Shown piece by piece: positions 1-5,820 of a DNA stretch of 6,978 bases. Position 1 is the first letter of the stretch, and every line of letters starts with the position of its first letter. The notes beneath the pieces are model-generated. The model did not search any database. It had not been told where the DNA came from and saw only the letters and a list, made by a program, of their open reading frames with translations. Both the position numbers and the translations under genes were made by a program. Source of the stretch: Bacteroidota bacterium (GTDB taxonomy: Bacteria > Bacteroidota > Bacteroidia > Chitinophagales > Chitinophagaceae); NCBI GenBank assembly GCA_023429365.1, contig JAEYVW010000312.1, positions 1 to 6,978 of the forward strand, given 5' to 3'.

Positions 1-350
1 AACTGATGTGCAGGTCGAGTGAAGAAAATAATACGGAATGCATGGGGATTTTCGATGTTGCGGTAAAGAAGTTCTCAACATCTGATCCCGCGATAAAAAT
101 CCCGCAGATCGGGTGGAACAGTATTTACAGATTAAAAACACCACTATTTGAAGGCGTGCCCGAGCGATCTTATATCTACCTCGTTCACAGTTATTATGCC
201 GCACTCTGCCACGCAACCATCGCTACCTGTGATTATATCCAACCTTATAGTGCGGGGTTACAAAAAGACAACTTTTATGGTGTTCAGTTTCACCCGGAAA
301 AATCCGCCGCTGTTGGTGAAAGAATATTAAAAAACTTTATCAGGTTATGA
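1..350 (+). CDS. hisH: Imidazole glycerol phosphate synthase, glutamine amidotransferase subunit HisH (5'-truncated by window edge)
   Basis: This is the C-terminal part of HisH, the class I glutaminase that supplies ammonia to HisF for the synthesis of imidazole glycerol phosphate and AICAR in the cytoplasm. The reading frame is open from the first bases (codons in phase with position 3), so the true start and the catalytic cysteine lie upstream of the window; the ATG at 6 is internal. Visible family landmarks are the SSEE segment that normally follows the nucleophile loop, an IGWN motif (nt 108-119), VHSYY (nt 183-197), the IATCDY stretch, and YGVQFHPEKS near the end. The last of these holds the His (nt 291-293) and Glu (nt 297-299) of the Cys-His-Glu triad. 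About 115 residues are seen of a family length near 200. The stop TGA overlaps the ATG of the next ORF (ATGA, 347-350), which suggests translational coupling. Identification is secure. Confidence 0.96.
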   Translation, partial: LMCRSSEENNTECMGIFDVAVKKFSTSDPAIKIPQIGWNSIYRLKTPLFEGVPERSYIYLVHSYYAALCHATIATCDYIQPYSAGLQKDNFYGVQFHPEKSAAVGERILKNFIRL

Positions 351-1477
351 CGACGATCAGAAAAGTGCCCCTTGACGAGATATTGAAGATGCGGCAGGTT
401 GTCATGTATCCGACCGAAAGCCTGGATTTTGTACGACTGGATGATGATGCGACAGGCTTACACTGGGGACTTTATAAAGATGAGGATTTAATTTCGGTGA
501 TCTCGGTCTTTGACCGGGGAAGCGAGGTACAGTTCAGAAAATTTGCCACGATTCCTGCCGAACAGGGAAAGGGTTATGGTACAAAACTCCTCCAATTTGT
601 GATGGACTGGTCGATGGAAAATAAAAAGCGTTCGATTTGGTGTAATGCGAGAACATCGGCAACCGCTCTTTATCGAAAATTTGGGATGAACTCAACCGGG
701 CAACGCTGGCTCAAGTATGGGATTGAATTTGTAAAAATGGAAAAACAACTACAAAGAACGATGCAGATAATTCCTGCTATCGACCTCATTGACGGCAAAT
801 GCGTGCGCCTGACACAGGGTGATTACGCACAGAAAAAAATATACAACGAGCACCCGCTGGAAGTGGCGCGTCAGTTTGAAGATGCAGGTCTGGAGCGACT
901 ACACCTGGTAGATCTCGACGGCGCCCGGCAAAAAGCGGTAAAAAACTGGAAGGTGCTGGAGACAATCGCTTCCAAAACAAAACTGGATATTGATTTTGGG
1001 GGTGGTGTGAGTACAGAGGGGGATCTGCAGATCGTGTTTGACTCGGGAGCCGCCTTCGCTACCGTGGGAAGTATTGCAGTGAAGGACGAAACGGAATTTG
1101 TAAAATGGCTGCTGAAATTCGGCGCCGATAAATTTATACTGGGTGCTGATGTAAAGGATAAAATGATCGCCATACATGGCTGGATGGAAACGACGGATAA
1201 AAGCGTTTTTGATTTTATAGAAAACTACATCAACCGGGGTGTGCAACAGATCTTTTGTACCGATGTGAGCAGGGATGGAAAGCTGGAAGGTCCATCCCTC
1301 GGGCTTTATAAAGAGATCATCGAAAAATTTCCCAACCTGTTTTTTATCGCCAGTGGTGGCGTTGCTAATGTTCACGACTTAAACCAACTACAGGATATTG
1401 GCTGCAGCGGCGTTATCATTGGGAAGGCGATTTATGAAAACAGGATTTCTTTACAGGATTTAAAACATTTCGTGTAA
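347..1477 (+). CDS. hisA: GNAT N-acetyltransferase domain fused in frame to HisA (ProFAR isomerase)
   Basis: This is one uninterrupted ORF of 376 residues. Residues 1 to about 135 form a compact GNAT acetyltransferase. The acetyl-CoA pyrophosphate loop is EQGKGYG (Q73, G76, G78), and the later motif [15 protein letters not shown] (residues 100-114) carries the typical Tyr109. The fold ends at about VKMEKQL. Residues 139-376 (nt 761-1477) are a full-length HisA of 238 residues, the (beta-alpha)8 isomerase converting ProFAR to PRFAR. Its features are MQIIPAID with catalytic Asp8 (HisA numbering), the GGGV phosphate loop, LGAD with Asp130 as second acid/base, [13 protein letters not shown], and IASGGV. 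HisA function is secure; the acyl acceptor of the GNAT part is unknown. No stop separates the domains, and the linker is only about four residues. HisA could also be started separately at ATG 761, which matches the usual HisA N-terminus, or at ATG 737. No obvious ribosome-binding site precedes 761. The start at 347 overlaps the hisH stop, and the TAA abuts the hisF ATG. Confidence 0.9.
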   Translation: MTTIRKVPLDEILKMRQVVMYPTESLDFVRLDDDATGLHWGLYKDEDLISVISVFDRGSEVQFRKFATIPAEQGKGYGTKLLQFVMDWSMENKKRSIWCNARTSATALYRKFGMNSTGQRWLKYGIEFVKMEKQLQRTMQIIPAIDLIDGKCVRLTQGDYAQKKIYNEHPLEVARQFEDAGLERLHLVDLDGARQKAVKNWKVLETIASKTKLDIDFGGGVSTEGDLQIVFDSGAAFATVGSIAVKDETEFVKWLLKFGADKFILGADVKDKMIAIHGWMETTDKSVFDFIENYINRGVQQIFCTDVSRDGKLEGPSLGLYKEIIEKFPNLFFIASGGVANVHDLNQLQDIGCSGVIIGKAIYENRISLQDLKHFV

Positions 1478-2236
1478 ATGCTTACCAAGAGGATCATACC
1501 CTGCCTGGATATTAAGGATGGGCGAACGGTAAAAGGCACCAACTTTGTTGACCTGCGTGATGCGGGTGACCCGGTGGAACTGGGTGCCTTGTACGCGGAA
1601 CAGGGCGCTGATGAACTGGTTTTTCTGGATATTACCGCTACCAATGAACGTAGAAAGACACTTGCGGAACTGGTAAACCGCGTAGCACATCACGTAAACA
1701 TTCCTTTCACGGTGGGCGGGGGGATCGGTTCTATCGAGGATGTAAATATCCTATTGAATAATGGAGCCGATAAAATCTCTGTCAATACCGCGGCGTTTCG
1801 GCGGCCGGCACTGGTTACGGAATTAGCTAAAGAATTCGGCAGCCAGTGTGTGGTGCTTGCCATTGATACCAAGCTCGAGGAGGATGGTGAATGGTATGTA
1901 TATTTAAATGGAGGAAGAACCAAAACAGGTATACGCTGCATTGACTGGGCAAACGAAGGCGTGGAAGCCGGTGCCGGTGAAATATTGCTCACATCAATGA
2001 ACCACGATGGTACCAAATCCGGTTTTGCTATTGACATAACCAGGAAACTGGCCACTACTTTGCCCGTACCGGTGATCGCGAGTGGAGGCGGTGGTACCTT
2101 GCAGCATTTTGCAGAAGTGTTTATAGAAGCCCGTGCAGAGGCAGCCCTGGCGGCCAGCATTTTTCACTTTAAGGAAGTGGATATCCGGGATCTCAAAGAT
2201 TATTTAAGCAAAAAGAATATACCGGTAAGATTATAA
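1478..2236 (+). CDS. hisF: Imidazole glycerol phosphate synthase, cyclase subunit HisF
   Basis: HisF is the (beta-alpha)8 cyclase/lyase that takes ammonia channelled from HisH and converts PRFAR to imidazole glycerol phosphate plus AICAR, the latter recycled into purine synthesis. The 252 residues match the family length. The N-terminus [16 protein letters not shown] holds catalytic Asp11, and AIDTK holds catalytic Asp130. Phosphate-binding segments are [10 protein letters not shown] (residues 80-89), SVNTAA (101-106) and the ASGGGG loop (201-206). [12 protein letters not shown] and AASIFHF are also HisF signatures that separate it from the paralogous HisA. Position 205 is Gly where the loop is usually ASGGAG, a mild substitution. 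The start ATG directly follows the TAA of the GNAT-hisA ORF with no spacer, consistent with coupled translation in one operon with hisH. Identification is secure. Confidence 0.98.
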   Translation: MLTKRIIPCLDIKDGRTVKGTNFVDLRDAGDPVELGALYAEQGADELVFLDITATNERRKTLAELVNRVAHHVNIPFTVGGGIGSIEDVNILLNNGADKISVNTAAFRRPALVTELAKEFGSQCVVLAIDTKLEEDGEWYVYLNGGRTKTGIRCIDWANEGVEAGAGEILLTSMNHDGTKSGFAIDITRKLATTLPVPVIASGGGGTLQHFAEVFIEARAEAALAASIFHFKEVDIRDLKDYLSKKNIPVRL

Positions 2237-2276
2237 CTGTTAATAAAAAGTACCGGCATACAATACTAATACGACT

Positions 2277-2870
2277 ATGACAATAGATTTTGCAAAATAC
2301 AGCGATGGACTTGTACCTGCGATCATCCAGGATGCATCAACAAAAAAAGTGCTGATGCTTGGTTTTATGAATGCCGAAGCACTTGAAAAGACAAAACAGA
2401 CCGGCAAAGTCACTTTCTTTAGTCGCAGTAAAAACCGGCTATGGACAAAAGGAGAGGAGAGTGGAAATTTCCTGGCTTTGAAAGAGATCACTGCAGATTG
2501 TGACAATGATACCCTGCTCATCAAAGCCGATCCTGCCGGTCCCGTTTGCCACACAGGGGCCGATACATGCTTTAATGAGGCTAACAACAAAGATTTTCTG
2601 CTCACCCTCACGGATACCATTAAGCGACGTTATGAAGACAGGTCGGGCAATTCTTATACCTCCTCACTCTTCGATAAAGGCATCAACAAAGTGGCCCAGA
2701 AGCTGGGGGAGGAAGCTGTGGAACTGGTGATCGAATCCAAAGATGATAACGATGAGTTATTTTTAAATGAAGCCGCTGATCTTCTGTTTCATTACATGAT
2801 ATTGTTGCAGGCAAAAGGCTTTACACTGGAAAATGTAAAAAAGGTACTGGAGTCCCGACACCGTAAATAA
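2277..2870 (+). CDS. hisI: Bifunctional phosphoribosyl-AMP cyclohydrolase / phosphoribosyl-ATP pyrophosphatase HisIE
   Basis: This is a bifunctional enzyme of 197 residues carrying out steps two and three of histidine synthesis: PR-ATP to PR-AMP plus pyrophosphate (HisE), then ring opening of PR-AMP to ProFAR (HisI). Residues 1 to about 103 are the HisI domain, with GFMN, TFFSRSKNRLWTKGEESG, and the metal-binding ADCDNDT segment (Asp74, Cys75, Asp76, Asp78). Two further cysteines (Cys91, Cys98) lie in GPVCHTGADTCF. Residues from about 107 to the end are the helical HisE domain, with KVAQKLGEEAVELVIE (138-153) and NEAADLLFHYMILL (164-177), the acidic MazG-like metal-binding helices. It lies 40 nt after hisF in the same direction and is the last his gene here, followed by a probable terminator. 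The fused I-E arrangement is common in Bacteroidota and enterobacteria. It may also be annotated hisIE. Confidence 0.97.
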   Translation: MTIDFAKYSDGLVPAIIQDASTKKVLMLGFMNAEALEKTKQTGKVTFFSRSKNRLWTKGEESGNFLALKEITADCDNDTLLIKADPAGPVCHTGADTCFNEANNKDFLLTLTDTIKRRYEDRSGNSYTSSLFDKGINKVAQKLGEEAVELVIESKDDNDELFLNEAADLLFHYMILLQAKGFTLENVKKVLESRHRK

Positions 2871-2926
2871 GTTGGTTGTTTATTTTGAGAAGTTCACCGC
2901 TAAATCACCAGCCAGTTTCGTTATAT

Positions 2927-2987
2927 CCACCTGTAGAAAAACATTTTAACGCTTCAGAAAGCGTTTATCACAGGGGCGGTTTTTTTT
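2927..2987 (+). terminator. Candidate intrinsic terminator of the his operon (nested hairpin plus T-tract)
   Basis: An inner perfect stem, AACGCTT (2948-2954) with AAGCGTT (2959-2965), closes a CAGA tetraloop. An outer stem pairs CC(A)CCTGT (2927-2934, one bulged A) with ACAGGGG (2970-2976). Three bases later comes a run of eight T (2980-2987). It sits 57 nt after the hisIE stop and before the bioB promoter region, as expected for a terminator separating the two operons. The geometry was worked out by eye, with no folding energy computed. The gap between inner and outer stems makes it less compact than a textbook terminator. Confidence 0.6.
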
Positions 2988-2999
2988 CGGCAAATACAT

Positions 3000-3022
3000 T
3001 TAGTTTTGATCACTCAAACTAA
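3000..3022. promoter_or_regulatory. Inverted repeat before bioB, candidate operator
   Basis: Arms TTAGTTT (3000-3006) and AAACTAA (3016-3022) are exact reverse complements around a 9-base centre. The centre has further near-symmetry (TTTGA at 3005-3009 and TCAAA at 3014-3018, offset by half a base). The repeat ends three bases before the bioB ATG and covers the candidate -7 element. This is where a repressor of biotin synthesis would be expected to bind. I do not recognise it as a known BirA, BioR or BioQ site, so the regulator is unassigned. Confidence 0.5.
3001..3008 (+). promoter_or_regulatory. Candidate Bacteroidota-type -7 promoter element of the bio operon
   Basis: TAGTTTTG fits the TAnnTTTG -7 consensus used by the primary sigma factor of Bacteroidota. 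No clear TTTG -33 element is found at the usual spacing; only the T-tract of the upstream terminator is near. If real, transcription would begin at about 3013-3016, giving a leader of roughly 10 nt before the bioB ATG. No Shine-Dalgarno sequence is present, which is normal for this phylum. Confidence 0.42.
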
Positions 3023-3025
3023 GCT

Positions 3026-4015
3026 ATGACCCGACACAATTGGACAAAGGAAGAAATCTCGGCTATTTATCATCGTCCCCTTCTTGAACTTATCTATGAA
3101 GCGGCTACCGTTCATCGTAATAATAATGACTATAGTGAAGTACAGATCAGCAGCCTTATCTCAATAAAAACCGGCGGTTGTTCGGAGGATTGCGCGTATT
3201 GTCCTCAGGCGGCACGTTATCATACCGGCGTGGACGTACATGCCCTGATGAAGGTTGACGAAGTGGTGGAAACAGCTCGTAAAGCAAAATCGGCCGGCGC
3301 CTCCCGGCTTTGTATGGGAGCCGCCTGGCGTGAAGTAAGAGACAATCGCGATTTTGACCGGGTCCTCGAAATGGTGAGAGCCGTCAACGAGATGGATATG
3401 GAAGTATGTTGCACCCTCGGCATGCTAACCTATGAGCAGGCTGAAAAATTGAAGGAAGCAGGCCTGTATGCTTACAACCATAACGTGGATACATCTGAAG
3501 AAAACTATAAAAACATCATCACCACAAGAACCTATGACGATCGGCTTCAAACCCTGCACAATGTAAGAAAGGCAAATATCACTGTTTGTTCAGGTGGTAT
3601 CATCGGGCTGGGTGAAACGGTTGAAGACAGGGTTGGGATGTTGCATACCCTGGCCAACCTGTCACAGCATCCCGAATCGGTGCCGATCAATGCGCTCGTA
3701 CCTGTGAAGGGAACGCCCCTGGAAAACCAGGAGCGGGTTTCGGTATGGGATATGGTGCGTATGATCGCTACCACCCGAATTGTAATGCCAAAAACCGTCG
3801 TCCGCCTTTCTGCAGGTCGACTCGAGATGAGTATGCCGGAGCAGGCGCTTTGCTTTATGGCCGGGGCCAATTCTATTTTCGCCGGTGACAAACTGCTCAC
3901 AACGCCTAATCCATCTTTCAATGATGACATGCAGATGTTTGAAATTCTTGGCCTCAAACCAAGAGAAGCTTTTAAAAATGAGAGAAAAACAGTAGAGGCC
4001 GACTACCAGTCATAA
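3026..4015 (+). CDS. bioB: Biotin synthase BioB
   Basis: BioB is a radical SAM enzyme that inserts sulfur into dethiobiotin, the last step of biotin synthesis. The 329 residues are of normal length. The SAM-binding [4Fe-4S] cluster motif CSEDCAYC gives Cys52, Cys56 and Cys59. Ligands for the sacrificial [2Fe-2S] cluster are all present: Cys96 in LCMGAAW, Cys128 in EVCCTLG, Cys188 in TVCSGGIIG, and Arg260 in [16 protein letters not shown] (150-157) and the [11 protein letters not shown] and [12 protein letters not shown] segments are further BioB signatures. The ATG at 3026 is chosen because it sits just after the promoter/palindrome region and gives the expected N-terminus. It is the first gene of the bio operon, with bioF 15 nt downstream. 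Identification is secure. Confidence 0.98.
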   Translation: MTRHNWTKEEISAIYHRPLLELIYEAATVHRNNNDYSEVQISSLISIKTGGCSEDCAYCPQAARYHTGVDVHALMKVDEVVETARKAKSAGASRLCMGAAWREVRDNRDFDRVLEMVRAVNEMDMEVCCTLGMLTYEQAEKLKEAGLYAYNHNVDTSEENYKNIITTRTYDDRLQTLHNVRKANITVCSGGIIGLGETVEDRVGMLHTLANLSQHPESVPINALVPVKGTPLENQERVSVWDMVRMIATTRIVMPKTVVRLSAGRLEMSMPEQALCFMAGANSIFAGDKLLTTPNPSFNDDMQMFEILGLKPREAFKNERKTVEADYQS

Positions 4016-4030
4016 ACTCAAACGCTATTT

Positions 4031-5197
4031 GTGAGCATCGAAGAAAAGACCATCCAGGATTCATTAAAGGATATTCTTGACAAAAGAAAACAGGCATCCC
4101 TTTATCGCAGCTTGCAGGTGAACACCGGAATGGTTGATTTTTGTTCCAATGATTATTTGAGTTTTTCGAGGTCGCCTATCTTACAGGAAAAGCTAAAAGA
4201 AATTACGGCATCAATTCCTTTATCATCCGGTGCTACCGGCTCGCGTTCTATTTCCGGTAACACAACTTTCGCCGAGGAACTGGAACAGGATATCGCATCA
4301 TTTCACCAGGCGGAAGCCGGGCTGATTTTCAATTCGGGTTACGATGCAAACCTGGGATTGTTTTCCTGTCTTGCACGAAAGGGCGACTGCCTGGTCACTG
4401 ATGAGCTGATACATGCCAGTATCATCGACGGATGCAGGCTGAGCTATGCCAACAGGTTGCGGTTTGCTCATAATGATGCCGCTGATCTTGAAAAGAAATT
4501 GAGGAAAGCGAAGGAAAACATGGGCGGTATCCACGCAAATATTTTTGTCGCTGTGGAATCGGTGTACTCTATGGATGGTGATATGGCGCCCCTGGCGGAA
4601 TTTGTATCCATTTGTAAAAAATACAATGCCCATCTTATCGTGGACGAAGCTCATGCCACAGGTGTATTTGGCAATAAGGGCAGGGGATTGGTCAGTGCAC
4701 TTGGGTTAGAGAGCGATGTTTTCGCCCGTGTACATACATTTGGCAAGGCTATCGGTTGTCACGGGGCGATCGTGATCGGCAGTAGCGTTTTACGGGAATA
4801 CCTTGTCAATTTTGCACGTTCTTTTATTTTCACAACCGCACTGCCCTTGCATTCACTCGCCTCCGTACGATCCGCTTATGAAGTATTGCAATCCGAAACT
4901 TTTTCAAATAAAGCTTTACATGAATTAGTGGCCCGTTTTAGAAAAGATTTTCATTCACCCGAAGATGTATACCTTATTGAAAGCAGTAGTCCCATCCAAA
5001 GCCTGGTTATACCTGGCGCCGAAAGGGCGAAAAAAATCGCGGCAATTTTGCAGGCGAGGGGTTTTGATATACGAGCCATCGTGAGCCCCTCCGTGCCGGC
5101 GGGTTTGGAGCGTTTGCGCATTAGCCTGCATCTTCATAATACCGCCGCACAGGTAGACGACTTAAAACATTCACTTCAACAAATACTTTTTTCATGA
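4031..5197 (+). CDS. bioF: 8-amino-7-oxononanoate synthase BioF (KAPA synthase)
   Basis: BioF is a PLP-dependent alpha-oxoamine synthase that condenses L-alanine with pimeloyl-ACP or pimeloyl-CoA to KAPA, releasing CO2. The 388 residues are of family length. Lys239 in HTFGKAIG forms the PLP Schiff base. Asp205 and His208 in VDEAHATGVFG contact the cofactor, and His128 in ELIHAS is the probable ring-stacking histidine. SSGATGSRSISGN (65-77) and ESVYSMDGDMAPL (176-188) are conserved family blocks. The start is GTG at 4031: the frame is closed upstream by the bioB stop TAA (4013-4015), which is in the same phase, and the next in-frame ATG is codon 34, too late for the fold. The position in the bio operon favours BioF over the related Kbl (2-amino-3-ketobutyrate CoA ligase) or SPT-like enzymes. 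The 3' end overlaps bioD by ATGA. Confidence 0.95.
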   Translation: MSIEEKTIQDSLKDILDKRKQASLYRSLQVNTGMVDFCSNDYLSFSRSPILQEKLKEITASIPLSSGATGSRSISGNTTFAEELEQDIASFHQAEAGLIFNSGYDANLGLFSCLARKGDCLVTDELIHASIIDGCRLSYANRLRFAHNDAADLEKKLRKAKENMGGIHANIFVAVESVYSMDGDMAPLAEFVSICKKYNAHLIVDEAHATGVFGNKGRGLVSALGLESDVFARVHTFGKAIGCHGAIVIGSSVLREYLVNFARSFIFTTALPLHSLASVRSAYEVLQSETFSNKALHELVARFRKDFHSPEDVYLIESSSPIQSLVIPGAERAKKIAAILQARGFDIRAIVSPSVPAGLERLRISLHLHNTAAQVDDLKHSLQQILFS

Positions 5198-5820
5198 AAA
5201 ATATAGTAGTGGCCGGAACCGGTACGGGTGTGGGTAAAACTTTAGTAGCGACGATACTTGCTGAGGCCCTTGAGGCCGATTACTGGAAACCTGTTCAGGC
5301 CGGTAGCCTGAGTTTTAGTGATACTGATTATGTCAGGCATTTTATCTCGAATACGAAATCCTATTTTCACCCGGAGGTCTACAGGCTCGCATACGCCATG
5401 TCGCCGCATACCGCTGCTGAAATGGAAGAGCTGAAGATCGAAGTAGATCAACTAACACCACCCAAAAGTTCAAATCGCATCCTCATCGAACCGGCAGGTG
5501 GGCTAATGGTTCCGCTGAATGACGAATACCTGAATATTGACCTGATACAACGGTGGCGGCTACCGGTTATACTTGTATCAAAAACATACCTCGGCAGTAT
5601 CAATCATACATTGATGTCGATAACGGTTTTAAAGAAATATGGCGTGAAGATAGCCGGCATCATATTTAATGGTGAACCAAACGAACCAGCAGAGCGTACT
5701 ATCCTGCAGTACTCAGGTGTTAAATACCTTGGCCGCCTCCAGGAGGAAAAAGCGATTAATAAACAAACGGTACTAAAGTACGCAGAGAAATTTCGAAAGA
5801 GGCTGGAGGGTGTAATATGA
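5194..5820 (+). CDS. bioD: Dethiobiotin synthetase BioD
   Basis: BioD is an ATP-dependent carboxylase that closes the ureido ring of 7,8-diaminononanoate to give dethiobiotin. The 208 residues are close to the family length. The P-loop is GTGTGVGKT (residues 8-16, Lys15, Thr16), then comes YWKPVQAG with the conserved substrate-binding Lys32. DTDYV contains Asp45, a likely Mg ligand, and EPAGGLMVPLN (99-109) carries the acidic residue matching the Mg-binding Glu of the EGAGG motif. LPVILVSKTYLGSINHTL (about 126-143) is the typical BioD core strand and LG-INHTL helix. Two positions differ from the enterobacterial type: GTGTG instead of GTDTE in the P-loop, and Pro instead of the first Gly in EGAGG. 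Catalytic residues are retained, so activity is expected. Both ends overlap neighbours by ATGA. Confidence 0.95.
   Translation: MKNIVVAGTGTGVGKTLVATILAEALEADYWKPVQAGSLSFSDTDYVRHFISNTKSYFHPEVYRLAYAMSPHTAAEMEELKIEVDQLTPPKSSNRILIEPAGGLMVPLNDEYLNIDLIQRWRLPVILVSKTYLGSINHTLMSITVLKKYGVKIAGIIFNGEPNEPAERTILQYSGVKYLGRLQEEKAINKQTVLKYAEKFRKRLEGVI

Noticed and set aside
899..1375. Minus-strand ORF of 158 codons inside hisA
   Set aside because: It is antisense to the conserved HisA coding region and has no recognisable domain. It reflects codon composition of the real gene.
347..1477. GNAT-HisA as a frameshift artefact or pseudogene
   Set aside because: Both domains are complete and in one phase with all key residues, and the junction falls exactly at domain ends. 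A sequencing error removing a stop cannot be fully excluded and is listed as a refutation test.
1690..2160. Minus-strand ORF of 156 codons inside hisF
   Set aside because: Fully contained in hisF; low-complexity Ser/Ala/Pro-rich translation typical of an antisense shadow.
2881..2887. TATTTTG just after hisIE as a promoter -7 element
   Set aside because: It is one base short of TAnnTTTG, has no -33 partner, and lies upstream of the candidate terminator.
2871..3025. Riboswitch or small RNA in the his-bio intergenic region
   Set aside because: Only 155 bases, explained by a terminator, a promoter and a palindrome. No riboswitch core was recognised.
3547..3957. Minus-strand ORF of 136 codons inside bioB
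   Set aside because: Fully antisense to conserved BioB motifs, with no domain or start context.
4298..4654. Minus-strand ORF of 118 codons inside bioF
   Set aside because: Antisense to the catalytic core of BioF; no independent support.
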